Source of the DNA: Atopobiaceae bacterium | GTDB lineage: Bacteria > Actinomycetota > Coriobacteriia > Coriobacteriales > Atopobiaceae | Assembly: GCA_022482785.1 (NCBI GenBank) | Contig: JAKVON010000002.1 | Span: 124,001 to 188,000, forward strand | Direction of reading: 5' to 3' | Length of the DNA: 64,000 bases | Shown here: one piece after another, positions 41,024 through 50,500 of the stretch | Position numbering within the stretch: the stretch's first letter is position 1 | How the letters are laid out: each line of letters opens with the position of its first letter | Translations under genes and position numbers: made by a program | The notes under the pieces: model-generated | What the model was told of the DNA's origin: nothing | Seen by the model: only the letters and a program-made list of their open reading frames with translations | The model's database searches: none

Positions 41024-41858
41024 AGTTGGCCTTCCTCTCGTGACGGACTGGCTGATAGCCGGCGGCCAGGTGGGCAGGCACGCCAGGGACCAGGTGGAGC
41101 CTGGGGCGGCGATCCCCGAGCCGTGCGACCCTCTCGGCCTGGCGCGTGCGCTCGCGGGCGAGGTAGGCCTTGCCCACCTTGGAGAACGGAACCTGGTAGA
41201 GGCTGTTCGCGGTGAGGAAATCGACCAGCCAGAGCGGGATGGCCCCGGCGGTCTTGACCTCCATGAGGGTCTGGCCCTGCCCGAGGAGGGGATGGCCGTC
41301 GGTCCCGTCGGTAAGCGCGAGCCGCGAGTCGCGCCAGCGGATGTCGGTGTCGAGGGTGATGCGGAAGTCGGGGTCGTCCGCCGCGTAGTAGGCACAGCGG
41401 TCGCTCGCGACGAAGAATGCCGGGGCTATGCCGCGGTAGCGGCGGACGAAGTAGTCTATCTCGCGGGAGACCTGGTCTTCTCCGGGAAAGCCGTCCGAGG
41501 AGAGGCTGGCGAGCGCGCGGCTCGCCGTGGAGCCGATGCGGCGCTTGTACACGACCCCGTCGAGCTTCTCCTTGACCTCCACGTAGGCGGGGGAGTCTGG
41601 GGCCACGTCGCCATAGGCGCGCACGCGGAGCTTCTCCTTGTAGGGGCCTCCCTCGATCGAGCGGCGGATGAGCACGTTGGAGGGGGTGTCGAAGTAGACG
41701 TTGGAGATGGTGCTCTGGCCCCAGGCGTCGGCCGCCATGTGGGGGCGCATGACCGCGTCGAGCTTGGCACGCTGCTTGACGTCGAGCAGGTACTTGAGCT
41801 CGTAGCGCTTGAAGACGAGCTGTGCCGGGATCTGCTGCGTCGCGAGTGCGGTTTCCAT
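41016..41858 (-). CDS. VTC-domain protein (polyphosphate-polymerase-like)
   Basis: About 280 residues with the VTC catalytic tunnel signature: FKRYELKYLLD at the start, SNVYFDTPSN, LRVRAYG, YVEVKEKLDGVVYKRR and LMEVKTAGAIPLWL. In yeast VTC4 this fold makes polyphosphate from ATP; bacterial members next to DUF4956 are not well characterised. The basic tunnel residues (Lys/Arg) and acidic metal ligands (Glu in VEVKEK, MEVK) appear retained. First gene of the three-gene operon, starting about 270 bases downstream of peptide B. Confidence 0.87.
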   Translation of the reverse strand: METALATQQIPAQLVFKRYELKYLLDVKQRAKLDAVMRPHMAADAWGQSTISNVYFDTPSNVLIRRSIEGGPYKEKLRVRAYGDVAPDSPAYVEVKEKLDGVVYKRRIGSTASRALASLSSDGFPGEDQVSREIDYFVRRYRGIAPAFFVASDRCAYYAADDPDFRITLDTDIRWRDSRLALTDGTDGHPLLGQGQTLMEVKTAGAIPLWLVDFLTANSLYQVPFSKVGKAYLARERTRQAERVARLGDRRPRLHLVPGVPAHLAAGYQPVRHERKANYA

Positions 41859-42037
41859 GGCTGTCCTTCCGTCGCGCTGGTGGGCCCCATTGGCCCCGAG
41901 GACAGACTAGCGGGTAAAGGCAGCGTAAAAAGGCCAGGAAGAAGGGTATGCGCAAAGCTCGCGCAAGGCTTCGGGCAGGCTGAATGCAGGCGGAAGGCGG
42001 GCTGAAAGGGGAGGGGAGGGCGCGGTCGGCAAAGGAG

Positions 42038-42121
42038 GAGGGCCAGCACCCTGGTGTGGGTGCTGGCCCTCCTGCGCCTCTTGGGAAAAGGCAGCCTGCG
42101 GTCGTTGGGAGCGACCGCAGG
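42038..42121 (-). terminator. Two hairpins downstream of leader peptide B
   Basis: GAGGGCCAGCACCC with its exact complement (42038-42071, 14-bp stem) and CCTGCGGTCG/CGACCGCAGG (42095-42121, 10-bp stem). On the minus strand the second is followed by CTGCCTTTT. Likely ends the peptide B transcript before the VTC operon. Confidence 0.7.
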
Positions 42122-42131
42122 TGGCCCGGAG

Positions 42132-42380
42132 CTAGCTCCTGTGGTTGATCCTGTCCATCAGGAAGCGATAGGAGGTCTTCGGGTTATAGAGGAGATCGTA
42201 GAAAGGATCGCCTGGGGTGCCCGTGTTGCACCGGCCGCCTGCGATGCCATCGAGGAACTCGTCCGGAAGGGCGAGCTTCTCCTCCCTGGCGACCGCGGTG
42301 ACGTCCTCGATGGTCTTGCAGGCGTCGAGCTTCTTCGCCTGCTCCTCGGTAAGACTCTTCGCGAACTCTTCCATGTTCAT
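42132..42380 (-). CDS. Double-glycine leader peptide B (RiPP/bacteriocin-precursor-like)
   Basis: 82 residues starting MNMEEFAKSLTEEQAKKL. The 49-residue leader (CKTIEDVTAVAREEKLALPDEFL) ends DGIAGG, and the 33-residue core starts RCNTGTPGDPFYDLLYNP, with one Cys and several aromatics. Leader length, the invariant Cys21 and the PFYDxL core motif match peptide A. CAGGAGG precedes the ATG, and the sequence AGGAGGCA(T/C)GCCATG is nearly identical upstream of both genes, supporting recent common origin. It is divergent from the serpin gene. Confidence 0.77.
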   Translation of the reverse strand: MNMEEFAKSLTEEQAKKLDACKTIEDVTAVAREEKLALPDEFLDGIAGGRCNTGTPGDPFYDLLYNPKTSYRFLMDRINHRS

Positions 42381-42596
42381 GGCATGCCTCCTGGTTGTGA
42401 GGGTCGACTTGGCAGCTATCTACCCCCTGCGTCGAGAAAAAGCATCAAGTAAGTTTAAAGACTCGAGCATCTTGAAAAAGGCATCGGATGCATTCGCCCC
42501 TGTTCGCACCATTGGCCCTGGCACAGGGGTGCTGGGCATTTGTTGTCCGGCCCGTGCGCGAGAATGCGGGATAGCCGCAATCGAGGAGGATGTCCC

Positions 42597-43670
42597 ATGG
42601 TGAAGGAAAGCACGCCCCGCCCAACCGCGACGGACGCCTCTCTCGTAGGGAGGTCCGCCTCCTGGCACCTGGCCCGCCCCCTTGCGCCCGCGCTGCTCGG
42701 ATCGAGCGGGGGCGTGCAGATCGGCCGCGTGTTCTCGCCCTGGAGCATCGCATATGTCGCAGAGATGCTGTTGCTCGGGTCTGCCGGGGGGACGCGGGAG
42801 GCCCTGGCGGAGAAGCTCGGACAGGGAGGGCCCGGCGATGTCTCTGCGCCCTGTCTCGCCGCCGGGGCCGGCTGGCTGGATGTCGCAGCCCGTCCCTCGC
42901 AGGAGTTCCTGGGCGCGTGCGCGCGGCGCGGCATTTGCGTCGAGCGGTGCCGTCTGGCAGACCGTGCCTCGGGAGAGGCCATCTCCGCCTGGATTACGGA
43001 GCACACGAAGGGGCTGTTCCGCCCCAAGGTGGAGCTGGGCGCGGATGCGCTTGCCTGCCTGGTGAGCGCCATCTACTTCAAGGACGCCTGGGACGTGCCC
43101 TTCGATCCCGAGCTCACGGCGGAGGGGGAGTTCCGCCTCGAGTCGGGCAAGGTGACAGATGTGCAGCTCATGGCCGTCTCCGAGGAGCTTGCCGTGGTGG
43201 ACTACCCGGCCGCGAGCGTGACGGCCCGAACGTTTGCGAGCGGCGCCCGCATGGTCTTCGCGCTGCCCAGGGAGGGCGTCCCCGTGGATTCGCTGTTGGA
43301 GGGGGCCGCGCTCGAGGCTATGGAGGACTACCTCGCCCCGCGCAGGCGCCACCGCGAGATGGTCTACCTCAAGGTTCCCGAGTTCGACTTCGCCTCCTCG
43401 TACAGCGGGCTCGAGCGCGAGCTCATGGGAGGCACCGACTGCGACCTCACCCCCATGGTGGGAGACCGGCCAGCGCTGCTGCAGGTGGTCCACGAGGCCA
43501 AGGTGGTGGTGAACGAGGAGGGCGCCGAGGCCGCCGCCTATACGATGGCCGTCACCCTTGGCTGCGCTGGCCCGAGGGAGCCGCGGGAGTTCGTGCTGGA
43601 CCGGCCGTTCGTGTTCGCGATCGTGTCGGCGGAGGGCGAGCTGCTGTTCATGGGGGCCGTGCGGGGGTGA
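42597..43670 (+). CDS. Serpin-family protease inhibitor
   Basis: A 357-residue serpin. Hallmarks: SPWSIAYVAEMLLLGSAGGTREAL near the N-terminus, ISAWITEHTKGLF, LVSAIYFKDAWDVPF, and the hinge HEAKVVVNEEGAEAAAYT before RPFVFAIVSAEGELLFMGAV. The Ala-rich hinge (EEGAEAAA) indicates an inhibitory serpin. Counting from it, P1 would be Cys323 (LG-C-A). No signal peptide is seen, so it may be cytosolic or released unconventionally. In gut bacteria serpins inhibit host or competitor proteases; target here is unknown. GAGGAGGA precedes the ATG. Confidence 0.92.
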   Translation: MVKESTPRPTATDASLVGRSASWHLARPLAPALLGSSGGVQIGRVFSPWSIAYVAEMLLLGSAGGTREALAEKLGQGGPGDVSAPCLAAGAGWLDVAARPSQEFLGACARRGICVERCRLADRASGEAISAWITEHTKGLFRPKVELGADALACLVSAIYFKDAWDVPFDPELTAEGEFRLESGKVTDVQLMAVSEELAVVDYPAASVTARTFASGARMVFALPREGVPVDSLLEGAALEAMEDYLAPRRRHREMVYLKVPEFDFASSYSGLERELMGGTDCDLTPMVGDRPALLQVVHEAKVVVNEEGAEAAAYTMAVTLGCAGPREPREFVLDRPFVFAIVSAEGELLFMGAVRG

Positions 43671-43885
43671 GAGAGGACACCTGCTCCTAGTAGCTGGTCC
43701 GTCCGAGCTCCATCGCTGGTCTCCCTTCACAAAAGCTCGACCCTGTTCTGAGGTTAGACCGCTCGCCAACTTGTCATGTCCGCAGCAGAAGGCGTGAATG
43801 AACATTGAATCAGAAATCTTGACTGTGTCCCGTGATTGCGAGTCGTTGCTCGCTCTCGGGAGCATCGATGGGGAGAGGACCGACA

Positions 43886-46081
43886 TTGGACAATCACACC
43901 GAGCTGGACTGGATTGACTTCTATCAGGAGCTTGCAGACAAGGTTGTCTCTTTCGAGGCCGACAGGCCTGGCTTCATCTCCAAGATTGGGAGCATATACG
44001 ACGAAGCGGGGATGAAGCTTCCTAAGCTTGATAGCGTCAGCCCTCCGAGCGACATCGACCCATTCACGTTCTTTGGCCTCTTCAACAAGGGAATCAACGC
44101 AACCAACCGCATCAGGCTGCTTTCGGCAATCAGAGAGGAGTTCGGGGTCGACGCTGTGGTGCCTGGCAACTTTGACGGCATTCCAGCCCTGAACAATCTA
44201 AACGCTACCTTCTATTACTTCGTCGGAAATCCGTCGAGGGGGAATCACGATATTGATTGGCTTTGGGAAGTCTTTCGTGCAGCGCTCGCTTTCGCAAGCT
44301 CAGGCTCAGGGGATGATCGATCGAGATTCGAGGGGGCATTCGACAAGGCAAGAGAGGTAAAAGGCAACCGCTTCAAACTCACTATGGGTCTCTATTGGAT
44401 CCGACCTCATACATACCTCAACCTCGACTCTCGAAACAGGTGGTTCATCGGGGAAAGGTGTGGCATGCCAAAGGCGCTGAGCGATGAGATCAAGAATCTC
44501 TCGGAGCTCCCTTCCGCCTCGGAGTACATGACACTGTGCGAGGCCGTGAGGGAAGCGATCAAGTCTGGCGAGCACGGCTTCTCTAGCTTCCCAGAGCTGT
44601 CTAAGGTGGCATGGGACGATTCAGAGGCTGTCAACAAAGAAAAGAAAGCACTCGGGAAGGCCGCGCATGGAGACGTCGTTACGGATCCTATCCTCGCTGA
44701 CGCAGACGTGCGCCCTGTTCATTACTGGCTCTACTCGCCGGGAAAGAATGCATGCATCTGGGACGATTTGTATAAGCGGCAGGCTATGGCGATTGGCTGG
44801 GGAGTGCTCGGTGATCTGTCCCAGTATGAGAGCAAGACCGCAGTGAAGGATGCAATGAGAGGGGCCTACGATTCTGCGAAGGCCTATACCAACGACGCCA
44901 ACTGCGTTTGGCAATTCGTCCATGAGATGAGGCCGGGCGATGTCGTCTTCGCGAAGAGGGGTATGAGCGAGCTCGTTGGCTGCGGGACGGTCTCTGGTGA
45001 CTACGCCGTTTGGCCACGCGATGAGCTTCTTGTTGGCCCGGACGGCACCGAGTACCCGAACGCCCGGGGTATGAGGTGGGCAAACCGTGGGTCTTGGCCG
45101 TATCCAGGGAAAGCTCCAATGAAGACAATCACTGACATAACGAGCTATACCGATCTCGTGAGCCAGCTCTCTGCCCTGTTCGTGGACGAAGATGCCGAGC
45201 CGGACGAGGATGTGCCGTCGTTTCCTCTTTACACGAAGGATGACTTCCTCTCGGAAGCCTTCATGGACGAAGCTGCCTACGATGACCTCGAATACCTCGT
45301 GAGACATAAGAAAAATGTCGTGCTCCAGGGGGCACCAGGCGTGGGGAAGACATACTGCGCCAAGAGGCTTGCTTACTCGATGATGGGAGAGAAGGATCCC
45401 TCCCGCGCATGCATGGTCCAGTTCCACCAGAGCTACTCCTACGAGGACTTCATCCAGGGATTCAGACCGACCGCGGACGGGTTTGTCCTCAAGGATGGTG
45501 CCTTCTATACATTCTGCAAGAAAGCGGGGGAGGACAGTGACAACGACTACTTCTTTATCATTGACGAGATTAACCGCGGCAACCTGAGCAAGATTCTTGG
45601 CGAGCTGTTCATGCTCATCGAGGCCGACAAACGAGGTGTTGAGCTACGACTCCTCTACTCTGACGAGGTCTTCTCCGTTCCCGAGAACGTTTACATCATC
45701 GGTACGATGAATACGGCAGACAGGAGCATCGCGCTTCTTGACTTTGCCCTCCGTCGCCGTTTTTCCTTCTTCGGGCTAAGGCCGGGCTTTGGCAGCCAGG
45801 CCTTTCACGAGTATGCCGGGGGGCTCGAAAGCGAGGCCTTCAATCAGCTCGCCGCTTGTCTGCGAAGCCTGAACGAGGCTATCGCGTCCGACGAGTCTCT
45901 CGGTGAGGGGTTTGTGATAGGACACAGCTATTTGTGCGGGCTCACTCCTGAGACGGCGACTATAGATTGCCTTCGCCGGATAGTCGAGTACGAGCTCATG
46001 CCGTTACTCAGGGAGTATTGGTTCGATGACCCAGCCACGGTGGGGGAGTGGGAGAAGCGCCTGATGAAAGCCCTCTCGTGA
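43886..46081 (+). CDS. mcrB: McrB-like AAA+ GTPase of a type IV restriction system
   Basis: About 731 residues. An N-terminal unclassified domain is followed by a PUA/EVE-like modified-base reader (HYWLYSPGKNACIWDD...MAIGWGVLGDLSQYESK...FVHEMRPGDVVFAKRG) near residues 270-400. The McrB AAA+ motor contains QGAPGVGKT, FFIIDEINRGNLSKILGELFMLIE and the McrB signature TMNTADRSIALLD. It should recognise modified DNA and drive McrC cleavage. Start chosen at TTG 43886 (six bases after GGAGAGGA); ATG 43868 and GTG 43832 are alternatives. Couples to mcrC by GTGA overlap. Confidence 0.92.
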   Translation: MDNHTELDWIDFYQELADKVVSFEADRPGFISKIGSIYDEAGMKLPKLDSVSPPSDIDPFTFFGLFNKGINATNRIRLLSAIREEFGVDAVVPGNFDGIPALNNLNATFYYFVGNPSRGNHDIDWLWEVFRAALAFASSGSGDDRSRFEGAFDKAREVKGNRFKLTMGLYWIRPHTYLNLDSRNRWFIGERCGMPKALSDEIKNLSELPSASEYMTLCEAVREAIKSGEHGFSSFPELSKVAWDDSEAVNKEKKALGKAAHGDVVTDPILADADVRPVHYWLYSPGKNACIWDDLYKRQAMAIGWGVLGDLSQYESKTAVKDAMRGAYDSAKAYTNDANCVWQFVHEMRPGDVVFAKRGMSELVGCGTVSGDYAVWPRDELLVGPDGTEYPNARGMRWANRGSWPYPGKAPMKTITDITSYTDLVSQLSALFVDEDAEPDEDVPSFPLYTKDDFLSEAFMDEAAYDDLEYLVRHKKNVVLQGAPGVGKTYCAKRLAYSMMGEKDPSRACMVQFHQSYSYEDFIQGFRPTADGFVLKDGAFYTFCKKAGEDSDNDYFFIIDEINRGNLSKILGELFMLIEADKRGVELRLLYSDEVFSVPENVYIIGTMNTADRSIALLDFALRRRFSFFGLRPGFGSQAFHEYAGGLESEAFNQLAACLRSLNEAIASDESLGEGFVIGHSYLCGLTPETATIDCLRRIVEYELMPLLREYWFDDPATVGEWEKRLMKALS

Positions 46082-47133
46082 TTCCCGTCAGGAACATCTA
46101 CTACATGCTCTCCTATGGCTTCAGCGCCCTTCGGAGCCAGGGATACCGAGACCTCGAGACGGAGGAGTTCGCCAACGCTGCGGACCTGATGGCTGCCATC
46201 GTTGCCAGGGGTATCGCCCAACAGGCCAAGCGCGGGCTCGCCCACGAGTACGTCTCCGTGAGAGAGGTGACGCCATCTCCTCGCGGGAAGATCGATATGA
46301 CCGGTTCGATCAAGGACGGGACGTTTGCTCGACGACGGGTCGTTTGCTCGCATGACGAGTTCAGCCCAGACACGTACCTGAACAGGATTCTGAGAACTAC
46401 AGGGGAGGTTCTGCTAGACGAGGTCGATGACCCAGGTAGGCGTCGTGACTTGAGATGTGCCCTGGCGTACTTAGCCGGCGTCACTCCACTCGACCCGCGC
46501 CGGATTGAGTGGAGGCAGCGGTACGACCGAACCTCCCGCACCTACCAGATGCTCGTGAACGTCTGCCACCTCTCCGTTATCGGTGCGCTTCAGTCGCAGA
46601 GGAGTGGCACGACACGGCTCGAGGACTTCATTGACGAGAAGCGTATGAGCGCTCTGTACGAGCGATTTGTCCTCGAGTACTTCAAGCGCGAGCACTCTGT
46701 GAGAATGGAGGTCAGCGCACCGTATGTCTCGTGGGCGCTTGATGGCCCGGCGGACGAGCTCCTCCCCATTATGCGTACCGATGCCATGTTGAGGGATAGG
46801 AACGGCAAGGGGACCCTGATTATCGATGCGAAGTACTATGGCCACAATACTCAGGCGTGGTTCGGGAAGAGCTCTATCCACTCGGGGAACCTGTACCAGA
46901 TCTTCTCCTACGTCAAGAACGAGAGCGAGTCGCTTGCGAGACAGGGAGATGACGAGAGGGTTGCCGGAATGCTCTTGTACGCGATGACCGACGATGCGCT
47001 GCAGCCTGAGTGCCAGTATCGGATGAGCGGTAACACAATTTTTGTGAAGACTCTCGATCTGACAAGAGACTTCGCAGGAATTGCTGCCCAGCTCGACTCA
47101 ATTGCAGAGTCGGTTGTATGCGGGGATACCTGA
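46078..47133 (+). CDS. mcrC: McrC-like nuclease subunit
   Basis: About 351 residues. The N-terminus IPVRNIYYMLSYGF is the typical McrC opening, and the C-terminal PD-(D/E)xK nuclease is seen as MRTDAMLRDRNGKGTLIIDAKYY. SLYERF-like MSALYERFVLEYF precedes it. The GTG at 46078 overlaps the mcrB stop; a longer ATG start at 46048 is possible but lies inside mcrB. McrC activates McrB GTPase and cuts DNA. The gene is complete. Confidence 0.92.
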   Translation: MIPVRNIYYMLSYGFSALRSQGYRDLETEEFANAADLMAAIVARGIAQQAKRGLAHEYVSVREVTPSPRGKIDMTGSIKDGTFARRRVVCSHDEFSPDTYLNRILRTTGEVLLDEVDDPGRRRDLRCALAYLAGVTPLDPRRIEWRQRYDRTSRTYQMLVNVCHLSVIGALQSQRSGTTRLEDFIDEKRMSALYERFVLEYFKREHSVRMEVSAPYVSWALDGPADELLPIMRTDAMLRDRNGKGTLIIDAKYYGHNTQAWFGKSSIHSGNLYQIFSYVKNESESLARQGDDERVAGMLLYAMTDDALQPECQYRMSGNTIFVKTLDLTRDFAGIAAQLDSIAESVVCGDT

Positions 47134-47500
47134 GGTTCAGCGGAGGGCCTTGTCGAGATTCACACGGATTAGTTGCAGTTAAAGTGCGCATGTTGAAAGC
47201 TTGCACTGTTGTGACGGGAAGGTGTCTCAAGACCAAAGTGGTGGTGAACGAGGAGGATGATCTACTACTCATGGGGTTGTGCGAAGGTGCGGGAGGAGCG
47301 CTTGATTCATGCTGCATCTCGTCGGTAGCTTAATGACCTTTGGGATTGTGGCTCCGCTCACCTATCGGATACGAACAGCTACACCCTGCGCCATCGATAT
47401 CCCTTGGAAAAGTATTACGTTGTTCACTACTCGTAGCGGAATGCTGATGCCTATTTTGCTGTAGATACTGATGAGATCTTGTGCGGTCGGGGAGCCATTG
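47134..47500 (+). other. 367-base gap holding a serpin gene remnant
   Basis: No intact gene. At 47235-47256 AAAGTGGTGGTGAACGAGG... matches the serpin hinge coding sequence (43499-43520) at 21 of 22 bases, and the following GATCTACTACTCATGGGG resembles the serpin C-terminal LLFMG codons. This looks like an internally deleted leftover of a second serpin gene. The rest (47340-47500) is AT-richer and probably holds the hsdR promoter, not pinned down. Confidence 0.5.
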
Positions 47501-50500
47501 ATGGACAAAAAGCCATATGCTGTTTCGTCAATCAACGAAACGTTCTATGAGAACGCCGTCATCGAGCATCTCGTCAGTATTGGCTATGAGCATTTCTATG
47601 GACCCGATGTCGTTCGGTCAAGCGCGGCGTATAACGACGCATTCCTTCCAGGCGTGTTGCCAGAGTGTCTGGGGCGTATCAATCCCAGACTTCCCCAGTC
47701 TGCCATCGACGAGGCTATTCGCAAGCTCAGTAACATCGATGGCATAAATCTTCTGAGCCGTAACGAGATCTTCACCGACTATTTGCAGTCTGGCATCGCG
47801 GTGACCTTCTTTGACGGCAAGAGCATGAGGAGCGACGTCGTCAGGCTCGTGGACTTCGAAAGGTCCGGCAAGAACTCGTTCCATGTGGTCAACCAGTGGA
47901 CCTACGTCGAGCACGACGAGAAGCGAGTCGACGTCATCGCATTCGTCAACGGCCTCCCGCTCGTCGTCTTCGAGCTCAAGTCTCCCTCGAGGGACAATGT
48001 GAGCTCATCCGATGCCTTTCTGCAGCTCCGCAACTACATGAAGGCCATACCGACCCTCTTTGTCTACAACGCCTTCTGCGTCATGAGTGACCTCGCTGAT
48101 ACCAAGGTCGGTACCATCACCGCTGGCGAGGATCGATTCGCGCACTGGAAGACCGCTGACGGCGACTACTCGATGATCGACCCCACGAAGCCTGACAAGT
48201 GGACAACCATGCTCGACGGCATGATGGAGAAGGGCCGGCTCCTCGACATCGTCAGGAATTTCCTCTGCTTCTCGAAATCGCAGGAGTCGACCGCCAAGAT
48301 ACTCGCAGCCTACCACCAGTACTTCGGCGTCCAGAAGGCGGTTGCGAGCACCCTCCACGCCATGGGCGGCGACGGCAAGGCTGGCGTCTTCTGGCATACG
48401 CAGGGCAGTGGCAAGTCGCTCTCGATGGTCTTCTTCGCCCACATGCTCCAACAGCATATGGACAGCCCCACGATTGTGGTCATCACTGACAGGAACGATC
48501 TCGACGACCAGCTTTACGGCCAATTTGCCAAGTGTAGCGACTTCCTGCGGCAGACGCCGCAGCACGCGGAGAGCCGCGAGGACCTCATCTCCCTGCTGGA
48601 GAACCGCGAGGCGAACGGGATCATCTTCACCACCCTCCAGAAGTTCAGCCAGGGGGATACTCCTCTTTCTAAGAGGCATGACATCCTCGTCATGGTCGAC
48701 GAGGCGCACCGAGGCCAGTACGGGCTCTCTATTACCCTCCATGCAGACGGCACCCGCACGGTGGGCGAGGCCCTGAAGGTGAGGCAGGCACTCCCGAATG
48801 CCTCGTATATAGGCTTCACAGGCACCCCAATCGAGACCGAGGACAAGAGCACGCGCGAGATCTTCGGCGACTACGTCGACGTATACGACATGACCCAGTC
48901 CGTCGATGACGACGCGACCCGCCCCGTCTATTACGAGAGCCGGGTCGTCGCCCTCAAGCTCGATCAGGACGTGCTCAAGAGAATCGACGACGAGTACGAG
49001 GCCATCGCCGACAGCGCCGACGAGCTCGCCGTCGAGAGGAGCAAGCACGATCTCGCGAATCTCGACAGCGTGCTCGGCGCCCCCGAGACCATCGACTCCC
49101 TCTGCCGCGACATCGTTACCCATTACGAGGAGAACCGTGCTGACGAGCAGGCAGGCAAAGCCCTCGTAGTCGCCTACTCCCGGCCAACCGCCATGAAGAT
49201 GTACGAGAAGTTCCTCGAGCTCCGTCCCCAGTGGCAGGACAAGATTCACGTTGTCATGACTTCCGGCAACCAGGATCCGGAGGACTGGTGCGATACCATT
49301 GGGAACAAGGCACGCAAGTACGAGCTTGCGAAGCAGTTCAAGGACGATGAGGACCCATTCAAGATTGCCATCGTCGTGGACATGTGGCTTACTGGCTTCG
49401 ACGTGCCGTCGCTCTCGACGATGTACGTCTATAAGCCGATGAAGGGCCACAACCTCATGCAGGCCATCGCCAGGGTCAACCGTGTCTACAAGGGCAAGGA
49501 GGGCGGGCTCGTCGTTGACTACATCGGCATCGCGAATGCTCTCAAGAGGGCCATGCACGACTACACCAAGCGCGACCGCAAACGATATGGCGACATGGAC
49601 ATCGCCAAGACTGCCTATCCGCTCTTCCTCGACAAGCTCGACGTTTGCCGCGACTTCCTCCACGGCTTCCCGTATCAGGACCGCATCGGGACCAAGTCCG
49701 CAGAGGAGCTGGCCAACGTCATCAACGAGGGGATGGATTTCCTCCTCGCGCCGGAGAGGACAGACTCGAGGGACGACTTTCTTGCTACGGCGAAGCAGAT
49801 GATGCAGTCCCTCGGACTGTGCAAGAGCTTAGCCTCCGACGAGCTCCGTCTTGAGGCGGCCTACTTCGACGTCCTGCGCGTGCAGGTCCTCAAGACCGTC
49901 ATTGTCAGGCCGGTCGGCCCGGCCCTCACCCTCGCCGACGTGGACAAACGGATATCGGCCATCATCGAGCAGGGCGTCCACAACGAGGGGATTATCAACC
50001 TCTTCGAGAAGGAAAACGTCGAGTTCTCCCTCTTCGACGAGGCATTCCTCGAGGAGATTGCCGGAATGAAGCAGAAGAACCTCGCCTTCGAGATGTTGAA
50101 GAGGCTCATCGAGGACCAGGTGAGGTCATATCAGAAGAAGAGCGTGGTCAAGGCCCAGAAGTTTTCCGACATGCTCAAAGGCTCCGTCAACTCCTACCTC
50201 AACGGCATGCTTACAAATGCCGAGGTGATCGAGGAGCTCCTCAACATGGCCAAGGAGATGATGAGGGAGCGGGACGAGGGCAGGGACCTCGGGCTCGATG
50301 ACGAAGAGCTCGCCTTCTACGACGCGCTTACCAAGCCCCAGGCCATCAAGGACTTCTATCAGAACGACGAGCTCATCGCCATCACCCGCGAGCTCACCGA
50401 GTCGCTCAGGAAGAACCGCACCATCGACTGGCAGAAGAAGGAGGATGCGCGCGCGAGGATGCGCATGTCTATCCGCAGACTCCTGAAGAAGCATAAGTAC

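Noticed and set aside
47118-47333. 71-aa ORF after mcrC as a gene
   Set aside because: It overlaps the mcrC end and its only recognisable part is the serpin remnant.
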